From: Galbula dea
Lineage: Eukaryota; Chordata; Aves; Piciformes; Galbulidae
Direction: 5' to 3'
Length of the DNA stretch: 64,000 nucleotides
NCBI GenBank assembly: GCA_013399015.1
Contig: VWZX01002553.1
Location: 256,124-320,123, forward strand
Below the pieces are notes generated by a model. That model saw only the letters and a list, made by a program, of their open reading frames with translations. It made no database searches and was not told the DNA's origin. Made by a program: the position numbers and the translations under genes. Position 1 is the first letter of the stretch; every line of letters begins with the position of its first letter. Positions 37,601 to 47,100 of the stretch are shown one piece after another.

Positions 37601-39508
37601 GGCTTTCTAGTAGTGATTACCTGAAGTGGTTTCAGACAACCCAAACTTATTTTGAATATAAATGATCTGTTTCCAGAGGTATTTATCTGAACAAAAAGAA
37701 ATTCAATTTGAATTTTAGAGACACAGTGAAAGTTATGTTCTATCAGTGTTCTGAATCTCAAAATTTCTTTAATGTCGTGGTTTCCTATCACGAAGCTTAG
37801 AAATCCAAGCACTATAAACATTGTTTTAGCAGAATACTATGGGCTGCAGTTTAGGAACCCTGGATCTTTAGGATAGTACAAACCCAAGGCGGCAGGTTTG
37901 CTTTGCTGTTTTGCCACCAGGAGGCAGTTCATCTCCCTCCTGCTGCTTGTGTGGCCTTGCCTCTTCCCTTCCCCCGACTCTGCGTTTCTTCGCACTACTT
38001 GCTGAACCACATCAGCTTGCTTACAAGGTGCAGGATAATCACTTTTCCTCCCTGACTTATTTTTCAGACAGTTTCATGAGTTAATGTCCTCATCCTTTTT
38101 AGCTTACATTTAAAAACTTCCTTATAAATACTAAATCCTGATTTTTATGGTGTCTTGAATGGCAGAGATTGCTTTTTTGTAAGCTGCTTTCTCTGTGGAA
38201 GTTGCTTATTGCCTGTTCTTACTCTTGTTGACAGGTTTACATGAGTGCTGCAGAAATACCTGATATGGGAGGCGATTTTTTGCTTTGTTATTATAGTAAT
38301 AATTTGCAGTCAATAGTTGGTATCAGCCAGCCTTTTCAGGTAATATATTTGGAAGCTTTGATTATTATTGTTGTGATTTTTATTTCTTTTGTTTTCATAT
38401 GCATCTCAACATAGGTGTATGCAGCTGTCCTAATCTTGTGGGAGGTGGCAGCAGAAGTAATTGCAAAAAGGATATGTGCTGGCTAACATCCCATAAAAGA
38501 ATTTGCTGATATGCTGAAAGACTCTGAGTAGCTATTATAGCAACACGCTGTTGTAATGAAATAAGACAGGTTTATTTCTCTTAGCTTTCATTTTTGGAAC
38601 TTCAGGCTCTGTCAGTTAGTCCCCTAGTTTTTGCAAAGATGAGAACTCAAATCAGCTTAAATGCTGCCAAGTTTCTGGCAGGTTCTAAGTGAACTCTCCA
38701 TGTTCCATTCTTTGATAGATCTGCACAGAAGTGGTTCCTGTATATTTAGTCACGTGAATTTGGGAGAGACAGGGCAGCTGGAACTCAAGTTATTTGTTTA
38801 ACAGGCTGCTTCATTTAATGTCTGAAAGGATGACTTAACCTGCACAGACTAGATGAAGCAACTGAGCTTTGCTGCTTCTACACGAACATTTTTTTGCCCA
38901 CATCATTTCGTTTGTGTATAATTTTCCATGCTGTCATGGAGTGATTAAAATGGAAGTTCTGCATTGTTGTTGGATGAAGAGGTTTTAGAAGTCTGTTAAA
39001 CCCTATTACTTTAGAGGATGCAGTAATGAAAGTTACTGGACTGACTACTGTTCATATTTTTCTTTCTGTATGGGTGAGAAACATTGCAGAGTCCAGTATT
39101 TCAGTTGTCTGTGAGCTTAAGATCTGCCACAAACTCTGTGAGACGTTTGTAAGTTATATATGGATACAATGTACCTTATGCCTTTCTGGTTTGCATGGCA
39201 CTTAATATTTTGGTATCAGGTTAGTGGATTTTTAGCTAGGGTTTGGGGTTTTTTTAAAATTTCATAACCGCTGTATAGATGCATCACTTTTCATTTTCTC
39301 AAGTTTCCAGCAAGTGTGTAAGACATCTTTACAGAATAGTGTATTGACAGTCTAGAGCAATACAATGTTTCTGAATGTGTTAATTTGTTAACTACTGTCT
39401 TTCTTCTAGATTCAGCCTAACAGAACGTTAATAGGAAAGGATCTGGCACAGGAAGAGAGCAGTTGGATGCAGAAACCTGACAATCTGGAATCGCATGCTG
39501 ACTTCTGA
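25604..39508 (+). CDS. INPP5K: INPP5K gene, inositol polyphosphate 5-phosphatase K (SKIP)
   Basis: This Mg-dependent phosphatase removes the 5-phosphate from PI(4,5)P2 and PI(3,4,5)P3. It is known at the ER and ruffles, where it dampens insulin/AKT signalling. Coding exons: 27744-28018, 28250-28357, 29056-29164, 31821-31937, 32262-32434, 33233-33344, 33495-33604, 35902-36094, 36333-36470, 36985-37068, 38235-38339 and 39410-39508. All phases agree, giving 540 codons from ATG 27744 (GAAATGG context). Catalytic motifs in order: TWNVGT (97-102), LQEVN with catalytic Glu131, GNKGG (204-208), NCHLP (224-228), WFGDLNFR (265-272), PAWTDR (341-346) and SDHKP (387-391). The SKICH domain fills about 408-508. 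Human INPP5K is 448 residues, so this model carries about 92 extra N-terminal residues. The span given includes the probable exon 1; the 5' UTR start is unknown. Confidence 0.95.
25648..25682 (+). repeat. 35-base G homopolymer
   Basis: An uninterrupted run of 35 G six bases after the exon 1 donor, inside the CpG island. It could form G-quadruplexes. The run length may also be inexact in the assembly. Confidence 0.9.
25683..27715 (+). other. INPP5K intron 1
   Basis: A 2-kb AT-rich intron. I found no clear coding exon that would link the exon 1 ATG to exon 2. Nothing else recognised. Confidence 0.65.
27744..28018 (+). CDS. INPP5K: INPP5K coding exon 1, N-terminal extension
   Basis: ATG at 27744 lies 3 bp after a pyrimidine-rich acceptor (ctcttcttgtcttttgag). 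It encodes residues 1-91 plus two bases, and the donor is TTCAG|gtttgt. The segment is not in the 448-residue human form. It has an acidic start, a Ser/Arg-rich patch at 28-41 (including RSRSASI), then a charged, probably helical stretch (42-90). Its frame and splice phase fit the catalytic exons, so it is real coding sequence, though its fold is unknown to me. Confidence 0.85.
28250..28357 (+). CDS. INPP5K: INPP5K coding exon 2
   Basis: Acceptor ttgttgtttgtag, donor ATAGG|gtaagt. It encodes LHLVTWNVGTASPPPDVTS and on to DMYVIG, the first strand and TWN motif of the 5-phosphatase fold. Confidence 0.97.
28358..29055 (+). other. INPP5K intron 2
   Basis: A 698-bp AT-rich intron. A short AT-rich palindromic stretch at about 28530-28576 is the only structure noticed. 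Confidence 0.8.
29056..29164 (+). CDS. INPP5K: INPP5K coding exon 3
   Basis: Acceptor cttgatgtcttcag, donor ATCAAG|gtaatt. It encodes LQEVNSRITNFLSDLAFDD and on to LSPLGYIK. Glu131 in LQE is the metal-binding catalytic residue of the family. Confidence 0.97.
30880..31146 (+). mobile_element. CR1 LINE 3' fragment
   Basis: It matches remembered avian CR1 3' ends: GGAGGGTAGATTTAGATT, the CAGGTTGCCCAGAGAGGTTG segment, CTAGTGGAAAGTGTCCCTGC, GATCTTTAAGG, and a GATTCTATGAT tail at the end. It is 5'-truncated as usual for CR1 and cannot move by itself. It shares its layout with the copy at 56466-56743. Confidence 0.92.
31478..31535 (+). repeat. 29-bp tandem duplication (two units)
   Basis: Units 31478-31506 and 31507-31535 both start GGCAGAAGAAAGG and differ at a few positions. 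Intronic, no known role. Confidence 0.85.
31821..31937 (+). CDS. INPP5K: INPP5K coding exon 4
   Basis: Acceptor tgtgtctcttccag, donor TACTGG|gtaagg. It has 39 codons, LSSVRMQGLLLLIFVKHTH and on to RTGLYGYW, the core beta strands. Phase 0 at both ends. Confidence 0.97.
32262..32434 (+). CDS. INPP5K: INPP5K coding exon 5
   Basis: Acceptor catcttccataccag, donor CATGA|gtgagt. It contains GNKGGVTIRMSLYG and the metal/phosphate-site motif FMNCHLPAH. Confidence 0.97.
32435..33232 (+). other. INPP5K intron 5
   Basis: A 798-bp AT-rich intron with a poly-A tract near 32887-32900. Nothing else recognised. Confidence 0.8.
33233..33344 (+). CDS. INPP5K: INPP5K coding exon 6
   Basis: Acceptor gttttcttttttcag, donor GACCAG|gtaggt. 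It encodes VLFWFGDLNFRIADYG and on to NLLWEKDQ. GDxNxR is a hallmark catalytic motif of inositol 5-phosphatases. Confidence 0.97.
33495..33604 (+). CDS. INPP5K: INPP5K coding exon 7
   Basis: Acceptor tttttatttctgcag, donor ACAAG|gtaaaa. It encodes LNMAKKKEAFLQDF and FKPTYKFDLYSDVYDT. The PTYKF block contacts the substrate region in the family. Confidence 0.97.
34244..34309. repeat. 66-nt two-stem fold-back
   Basis: The outer arms 34245-34254 and 34299-34308 (AAATATTTCA/TGAAATATTT) and the inner arms 34257-34266 and 34284-34293 (ATCAAAGCAA/TTGCTTTGAT) are all perfectly complementary. A small asymmetric bulge lies between the stems, and the loop is 17 nt. That is about 20-22 paired bases in an intron. 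It could be a decayed inverted-repeat element or a small-RNA precursor-like hairpin; sequence alone cannot decide. Confidence 0.85.
34871..34891. repeat. 9-bp GC-rich hairpin
   Basis: GGGCCATAC (34871-34879) pairs exactly with GTATGGCCC (34883-34891) around a 3-nt loop. Confidence 0.85.
35902..36094 (+). CDS. INPP5K: INPP5K coding exon 8
   Basis: Acceptor cacacttctacag, donor CTTGAG|gtgctg. It has 64 codons with EKKRKPAWTDRILWRVK and YGISDHKPVTGTFGLE. PAWTDR and SDHKP carry the catalytic Asp and His residues of the active site. Confidence 0.97.
36333..36470 (+). CDS. INPP5K: INPP5K coding exon 9 (start of SKICH domain)
   Basis: Acceptor gttcttttgtctag, donor TTCAAG|gtaatg. It has 46 codons, LKPLLSDPLVTLSPVGEW and on to AWDWIGLFK. 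The P-SS-WDWIGL pattern is typical of the SKICH domain that targets the enzyme to membranes. Confidence 0.96.
36471..36984 (+). other. INPP5K intron 9
   Basis: A 514-bp intron with nothing recognised. Confidence 0.8.
36985..37068 (+). CDS. INPP5K: INPP5K coding exon 10 (SKICH)
   Basis: Acceptor gcatctttctctgcag, donor AAACAA|gtaagc. It has 28 codons, VTFRHANDYVTYAWVEDD and on to DSKQ. The DYV.YAW block is conserved in SKICH domains. Confidence 0.96.
37069..38234 (+). other. INPP5K intron 10
   Basis: A 1.17-kb AT-rich intron with nothing recognised. Confidence 0.8.
38235..38339 (+). CDS. INPP5K: INPP5K coding exon 11 (end of SKICH)
   Basis: Acceptor cttactcttgttgacag, donor TTTCAG|gtaata. 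It has 35 codons, VYMSAAEIPDMGGDFLLCYY and on to GISQPFQ. The EFLLCYYS-type block closes the SKICH fold. Confidence 0.96.
38340..39409 (+). other. INPP5K intron 11
   Basis: A 1.07-kb AT-rich intron with nothing recognised. Confidence 0.8.
39410..39508 (+). CDS. INPP5K: INPP5K terminal coding exon
   Basis: Acceptor ctgtctttcttctag. It has 32 codons, IQPNRTLIGKDLAQEES and on to ESHADF, then TGA. The C-terminal tail beyond the SKICH domain is short and weakly conserved, as expected. Confidence 0.93.
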   Translation: MQPNRTLIGKDLAQEESSWMQKPDNLESHADF

Positions 39509-42500
39509 AGGCAGAAAGGGGCATTTAGTGGTCCTGATGCAGGAGTCAGATGATTCTTTTTGTCTTAGTGATTATATGCTTTTACTCTTAGAAGATGGAG
39601 TAAGGCAGTGCAAGTAAGACAGGTAGGATCGTTCAGAAACTTTGTAAGCTCATAGGAGATAATTTATTGTGGAAACAGATATTTTTATTGTTATGGAGAG
39701 AGTAAGCCTCTTGCACTGGATGAGAACCATACAAATAGCACCTCATGAATGCTGTATGGTTTCAGATGATAGACATTTTTAATACAATGATTTAACCTAA
39801 GTAACATGATTTGTAATAGATTTTTAGCTTTGCTCTTTTTTTTGTAGAAGATATTTTATTTATGATAATATTTGCTATGCTGTAACCACTTCATCCTTGA
39901 TTTCCACAGTTTGAGTTTAAATGAAGTTATTTAAAAAATTATTTATTAGATACAGCTAGTTAGCTTGTCAAATTTTTTTGGACTTTCACATGTAAGCTAA
40001 TTATCTTTTAGGAAACACAAGTGGCAACAAGTCACACGAAAACAAAATCTTAGGAGTGTGTAAATTCTCCTTCAGTAGCAGACCCCTTTTATTCATGCCT
40101 TACTAATAACTCTGAAGGATTTTCCATTTCTGATTTTTCCAGATTAAGACACATTTGTCAAAATACTTCTGATTTTTTTAATTCTTCTTTTATGAAACAA
40201 TTTAGCAATTTGCCTATTGCTTTTCTTCTGATTTAAAAAAAGTAAAGTAAACCCATTTTTATACTAGTCCCTGGGTCAGAGTTAACCAGGATCCCACAGT
40301 TTCTGAAAGAAATTGCTGCAGTTGTTTTAGCATAGGTGAGCAGATCATAGTTCATAAAGCACTTCTTGGCAAAGAGCTGATGATTGTGGTGTTAAGCTCA
40401 ATTATTTTCTGTTGTCGTGCTGAATTTAGAACTCCAAAGGCATATCTAAGTACTTCCCTGATACCATCCTGCCACTTAATTGTTATGCTTACTACAGAGA
40501 TGGTGGGAATTATAAATGGGGAATTTCAGCAGAACAGATTCTTATGGCATAATCTATGCTCCCCGCATTGTAAATCTCTTGAATTTGTAGCAATCAGTCT
40601 GCAAAATATCTGGTTTTCTAGAGATGCCTAGACCTTAATGTACCCTGTCCTCTTGAGGGAGAGGGAATGAGAAAGATCATGTACCTTTAAAAGCCTGAAA
40701 GGTAGTTACTTTCAGAAATGGTTTTGTTTTTTGATGAGGAAATGGAGATCTTTGGAAAGGAGTAGAAGAGGCACCAACATTCCACAGAATTTTAGACTGC
40801 AGTGCTGGAAAAGAGCACTTGTGAGTCTCCCATATTCTAGATATATAGCCTTGAGCTATCTACTGTGTGTGGTAAGTAATGTTAGTTACTAATCATTGTC
40901 ATGCTAGTTGTGGATGGAAAAGAGAAAATTTGGTTCAAGTGGAAGAGCAAAGCAAAGGATGTTGGTGTGCTTTTGTTGGAATATTGCTTCAGAACTCAGT
41001 GGATTCCTTTTTTGCTCTTTTCTCAAAGCCTTAGCTTTTTCAGAGTTCTTTTGAGATAGAAGGTTGACACCTTGGGGTGATGTTTGTTTTGCAATAACTT
41101 GATTATTCACTGTATGAAATCTGCTGCGGTCCAGGTATCTCTGTATACCATGGAAGATATAACATAGGTCAACTGGTTAGGTGGTTGCAACGTGGGGTTT
41201 AAGAATGCTTAGCCTGTGTAAATTTTAGTTAGTCTTATCTCAGTTTGGTGCTTGGTGTTTGGAACTGTTTCCAGTTGTAAGTAGTGAGGGCAGGTTCAGA
41301 GGATGCTGTGTTATTGCATGGATTAAAACTACCTTGAGGTTTACAGTTTGTACATTCCTGTTACACTTTGGAACAATAATAGAAACAGTTTTTGCATTTG
41401 TACTGGTCTTACAAGAATCTGGCTTGCACTAGATCTTCCAGATGTGTGACTTTTCATGGCAATTAGGGCATCAGACAAATCCCTTCTGAATTGCAAAGAA
41501 CTTTTGCAGTTCTTGAGTTCTCTGTTTCACATTTTACTTGTGTAACTGTATTACCATACTCCATGCAAGGAGATTCTGTGGAGAGCTCAAAGAACAGTGG
41601 TCTTTGAATTCCAGACCACAGCTGGCAATTTATTGTGGACCAAGATCCAATTTCTTCTAATCAGGGTGCATCTGCTGTTCATGAGCAGCTCAGAGGGGGA
41701 GCCATACAGCCAGAAGATCCTTAATGTTGTATGAGAGCTGATAAACCTCTCAATCACTGGACGCAGAAGCTGCATTCTGTAAACCAATCCTTTGAACCAC
41801 AGGACTTCACTGAAAATACCCACAGCAGCTGTGGTTGAATCTGCGTGTGTTAGTAGGATGCTGCACAGAACTGTATACTTCTTTCTTAAGTATTATGCAC
41901 ACAGTGGCACTTTTGTTTACTCCTGTTACCTATGGTAGCTTTTCAAACTATTCCATGACCTGTAATGATGCAATTTCTGATGAAATTTATCTTTCTTAAA
42001 AGACCTTTATTTGGATGTTATAATCACTGGAAATGTTTTTATACTCGTGTGTTTTCTTTTCATGTACCACTAAAATAAATCCTGGCAGTGAAGTGTTCTA
42101 CATGGCCTCTCTTAATTTGAGAATGAGCACATTGGTTTGGGTGGGAAGGACTAATTTGTGCATGGTAACCTTTCTCCAAGAAACTTTGGTTGTGTTTAAT
42201 GCACAATGTCAGTAATAACATATAGCGTAGGACTTTGGACTGCAAAAGAAGGACAAGGAAAAATAATATTTTTCTTACAGACAAAGCAGTTTAATTTTTT
42301 TTTCCTTCTTTATTTACATGAATCCAGTATTAAATGGACTTACTTCTGGTTTGGATTTTCTGTTGGAGTTTTTGATATTTTCTTTGCGAAGATGTTCAAG
42401 TCACTTACATGGCTTCCTTCATTTTTGAGAACAGGATCTTCTAATTTCACTTTTTCACAGTTTGAAATGATTCAAGATGGTTTTTTTGTCTTTGTGAAAG

Positions 42501-45085
42501 ATCTGCTACATTAGACTTTGTACTTTAAATTCTGTATGTCTTAGTATAAATTTGCTATCAAATCCTTTCCATCTAAGGGTAACTTTTCATAATTCCCTGC
42601 TGTTAGAAAATTTATTTTAAAATAGGAAATATGTCTCCCAAGGAATGTTGTCCACTAGAGCCTTATTTAACTTCCTTGTGTTTCTGATTCCTTGCTAACC
42701 TCAGGATGTGCAGTGTATCATTGCACACAGATAGTACAGCTCTGGGTAAACAGGAAATATTTCTAAGATGTCTTGCGTGTTTGTTAGACCCTAAAAATAC
42801 GTGATGATAAAGACTATTGTTTCTACTACCACTACTTCCTTCTCTGCTCTTGGACACCAAGTGACACTCAGATGAACTTGTCTTAATTAATATACTGCAG
42901 TGGAAAGGTCAGTTGAACAAAGCTTGAATTAGGTTTTCCTTGAGAGAGGAAGCGAAACCTTTTTTGAGGACTCTGCATTACTAACAGGAATATTTCCGAT
43001 GGCCTTATCTGCCTTTGGATGTGGGGATTGGCTATCTGAAAGTGATTGAAATGGAGCAATTTCTTTTGTGATAACAAGATGCAAGGATCACAGAAAGTTC
43101 CTGGTACTCACTGCTGCATGAACACCCATGTTATTTAGCCTTGTAACTCATGCATTAGGCAGACAGTGTCTTTGTTTTCTCACACTTGTTTTTTCTTCAT
43201 ACCAATCTTGAATGAAAATGGAGAAAAAGATCTTGGCGTATAGTTGGAAGTGTTGCGAGGCCAGTGGTCTATGTGCACAGCTTGCTTTTATCTTTAACTG
43301 TCTCCAGGCACAAGCTCAAACATTAGAGAGTCGTGTAGGACACAGTAGTGCAGAGTGGGCTACTCTTTGTTCAGCCAAGGCAGTGTCAGTTGCCACCTGA
43401 TGAATCCATCCGGTACTCATTGAGTTCCTCTGGGAAATGATCTACTCAGGACCTATACTGAAACTTGTCTGTTCCATTGCTTCAACTTGAGAAAAGTCAT
43501 GTATCTGTCTATGTGTGTCCCACCTCCCTGTATTACAGTGGAACTGGCATCTTCCCTTTACAGGGTCTCTGCAGTTAAAAGAACATCTTGTATGTGCAAA
43601 CTAGAAAGTAGCAAGAGAAAACTGTGTGGGAGCATTTCAAGCATAGGTTGAAAAAATCAGTGGAGGAAAACAGTTGAAGTTGGAGCAAGTGTGAGATCTG
43701 GGACTGCAAGCTGGTGAGAGGAAATGCAGAGGTGCAGGAACAATTCAGAAAAAAAGAATTTATTGGCACCACAAAAAGAAGACAAATATAACAGCAAACA
43801 TCTTAACCTGTTAACTATACTTTGAAACTGACAGTTAGCAAAAACAGATATCAGCCCTGGTGGGGAATGTTTCAGCATTGTTTATCAAATATGAGCTTTA
43901 CTGTAACAGTGGTTTTAAAGTGTACTGCTTGGTCTTGGCAGAGACCAAGAGTTTTTGCACATAATTCTGGTATCTGCGTCACAGAAATCCTTCCAGTTAA
44001 ACAGCTCTGGTGTTCTGGACTACTAATCTGTAATTTCTCTGTGCAGAAAGGGTAGATAAGACAGGCTAGGTATTGCTCTGTGTTACTGAGTAGGATGGTT
44101 TTGTTTGAGGAAGTGACAGTGATGCATTTTTTTTTAATCTGATAAAAATCTCTTTTTCAGTAGAACCCTATATTGAGAAGTAAGTGGTCAAGGAAAGAAT
44201 TGTTGAACTGGAACAATTTTGTATTTAACAGCTAAAGGGAGTATAAAAATAATTCCAGAAATGAAGCACAATGACAGGCCGTTTCTTTTCAGTTATTGAA
44301 CAGAATGGTGTTCCCTTGTCTGCTCTTGAATGGCCAAGTGCTTGTTCATCTTAACATGCAGATAGTTATTTGACAAGCAGTTATCATCTGTAGTTGAGTT
44401 AAAAGTTCAAATTTGGCTATTCCAAGAAGATTGAAGGAATTGTGCCCTAACAGCAAGTCTTAAAATACCTGAGATATAGACTGATCTTTTTCTCTCTAGT
44501 CCCAGGCAGTATATCTGCATCTGATGGGGGATGTAAGGGGGCATCATGGGTCTAGTACTGCATTAATGGATGACAGGGCTGTAGTAAAGCTCTGTGATTA
44601 CACTTAAACCAGTGTTCACTAGATTATTTTTCTCATATTCATAGTAGGAATTTTTGTGCAGTAATGTGCAGGTTAGTTTCCTTTGCCATGATTATTTAGC
44701 TACTTGTGTATTCAATTAATAAAGACTTCCTTCTGCAGCAGTTTGAAGAACTTCCTGTAGTTCCATAGGAGCACTCAGTATTTTCTATGTTTCTAATTTC
44801 TGTCTCTAAACCAAGTATTTTGAAGGTGAGGATGAAAACTCTTTTCCTCATTAAATCTCTTGGTGGTTGTTTCATGCTAGTATTGTTTCGTGCCAATTAC
44901 CTGTGAAACAGCATCTGCAGCGACTTGACTTTTCTGAGTCTGCTGGGACTAAAATGGAACATCAGTAAAGTTTGCAGCGATAAACACAAACATAAATTTA
45001 GCTCCTTGGAACTGTTTTGACACATTGTAACTAGTGGAAGCTAGTCTTGAACTTAATTGTTTTTTCAGCTCACATCTACATGTAG
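39509..45085 (+). other. INPP5K 3' UTR and INPP5K-MYO1C intergenic space
   Basis: A 5.6-kb AT-rich stretch with no recognised gene or repeat. The INPP5K 3' UTR starts at 39509. Possible poly(A) signals are ATTAAA at 41322-41327 and AATAAA at 42074-42079; which is used cannot be judged. Short open frames on both strands are not recognised. Confidence 0.7.
42074..42079 (+). promoter_or_regulatory. Candidate INPP5K poly(A) signal
   Basis: First canonical AATAAA noticed downstream of the INPP5K stop, 2.57 kb away. The weaker ATTAAA at 41322 is an alternative. Confidence 0.35.
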
Positions 45086-45093
45086 TATAAATA
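45086..45093 (+). promoter_or_regulatory. TATA box upstream of the MYO1C long-isoform first exon
   Basis: TATAAATA lies 166 bp before the MYO1C ATG in non-CpG sequence. It predicts transcription starting near 45118 and a 5' UTR of about 135 nt that contains no other ATG. This suggests a regulated, possibly tissue-specific promoter separate from the CpG island 2 kb downstream. Confidence 0.55.
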
Positions 45094-45251
45094 CAGAGGT
45101 TCATCTCTTCCTCCCACAACAGGGCTCTGAACCAAAGGTTGCGGTTAGTCAAGGTCTTCTCCCAGACTATTCAGGGAATTCTGCTGCTGTGCTTTGAAAT
45201 TGGAACTATCCATAAGGACTAGAGAGAGATTTACTAACTTCCCTTGGAAAG

Positions 45252-45326
45252 ATGGAGCTGCAGATTGAGCGTATTCCTACTGGAGAAATCATCCGCGTGG
45301 TTAGTCACAGTGGAGAACGCAAGACT
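45252..45326 (+). CDS. MYO1C: MYO1C first coding exon (long N-terminus isoform)
   Basis: MYO1C is a single-headed myosin linking membranes to actin; isoforms act in hair-cell adaptation, GLUT4 vesicle delivery and, for the nuclear form, transcription (known for the family). This exon has 25 codons, MELQIERIPTGEIIRVVSHS then GERKT, with donor ACT|gtaagc in phase 0. The pattern M-x-LQ-x-E-x-x-PTGEIIRVV and the length of exactly 25 codons match the alternative N-terminus of the long mammalian MYO1C isoform. The gene position next to INPP5K also fits. The motor, IQ and tail exons must lie beyond the window. The start is the only ATG after the predicted transcription start. Confidence 0.88.
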
Positions 45327-47100
45327 GTAAGCCTGGTTTTTATTGTTCTCTTTTCGCTTCTTGTCATGTTAGTTACACAAAAAACACCTTAGTCACTGTT
45401 GTTTTGACCTGAGAAATGCCAGTGCAAAAATATGAGGCTTCTGCAAGAGTGGTTGGTGATTGGAGTGTGACTGTAGCTGTGCTGTGAAGAGTTTTCTCTC
45501 ACTAGGATGAGTTAGTAGCAATGAATGTGAATATTAAGTGACTGGGAATAATAAGAGAATTATTAAAGCGTGTCTCCTGTAGAAATACTTGAGTGTACCA
45601 CAGTTGGCGTGATTGGCAGTTGGTGTTTGGCCTGGCTGGATTAATTTGATCAGAGTTCTGGAAGCTCTTTCAAACTACAAAGGAAGGAAAAGAGCTTTGA
45701 AGAGAGTATTTTGATCCTCTTAGATATTGGTTGTCTGTGTTGTCACTGGATTCATGCCCTGGATGTTATAGGAAGGTTCACACATCAAAAATACAGTAGT
45801 AGAGGATACTGTTAATGGGCTGACATTCATACCTGGAGGAACTGAGTATTTTGTTAACTTGTGACTTTTATTGACCTGGGTTCAGGGTTTGTGTGTAAGC
45901 AAATGGAAAATCCATGAGCTGATTACTTCTGGTTTAACATGGTAGATGTAAATAGTTAAGACACAGTACTCTTCTAAGAGTAATTTCGGTTTTCAGTACT
46001 TGGAATGAATGGGCATTCAGTGTGTTTTACTTCAGAGTAATTTTGCACTGGATTTGTATACTTAGTGTATATGAAGAGGCTAAGGAGAAGGAACTGTGTG
46101 AAAAAAACCTTTTTAAAATCCTCCTTATGTTTAAATGTACCTAAATGCAATTTTGAATTTTTATCTCTTTGACAGAGATATTTACAAACTATTTATTAGA
46201 TATTCTGGTTCTGGTAGCAGCTTGCTCTGGGCAGAGCCGTCGTGTCCTGAAGCACACGTCTGTGCATGTTGCTCCAGTTTCCTAGCATTGTCTTTCTAGT
46301 AAGTAATCTGAAACTCGATCTGAAAATTAGCTAAGACACTTACTGTGAGGATTACACAATTGCTTGCTCGAGTCATTTTATTTCTGAGAGCTCTGACTTG
46401 TTGGAAGAGGAGATAGTGGCAATTCTGGTGTTCTTTGGTTTTCAGTAAATGGTCCAGAGGAATGTTAATGACTTGCTTGTATTGACAGCAGAGGACACTG
46501 GTGGGACTGAGTTGTCTTTCCCAGGGGGAATTGTTCCTTTAAACCTTATCCCAAACAGCATGCGCCAGGATCCTGGGGGAGACAGAGAGAGAAAAGCTAT
46601 TAGTTCAGCTTTCTCAAAAGTTTTAAATACTCATTAACAGTCCATAAAACTGTAATTTGCTACTTGGAGAACAGCAGTCAGTGTTTCTCCACGACTGTTC
46701 GTGCTGCAGAAATGGCCAGAGACGAGTAGTTCTGATGCACTGTCATACAAATAGAAGCTTCAAACTGCTGCAGGAATGGAAAACACAGAGCTCTGCTGTT
46801 TCAGCTCTGTATGCTTCATTCCGTTAGGATTAAATCATGTGCAGAATTCCCAGTGGATCCCGGCTCGGCTGCCTGTGGTATTGTGCACATAGGTGAGATG
46901 AACTGAGATGCGTGGTGCTGCAGGGTGGGGATGGTTACCTGGATGTGCTGACAGAATTCACTCTGGCTTTGGAGAATCACTCCAGAGTGAACCTCACCCC
47001 GTGTCCTCCTCTGATACATAATGCTTTTTATGATTCCCACAAATAGTCATCATCGAGGAGGGGATGGTAAAATTACAATCAGTGTCCGAGGTTTATTGGA
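45327..47100 (+). other. MYO1C intron 1, first part
   Basis: A 1.8-kb stretch of AT-rich intron with nothing recognised. Confidence 0.7.
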
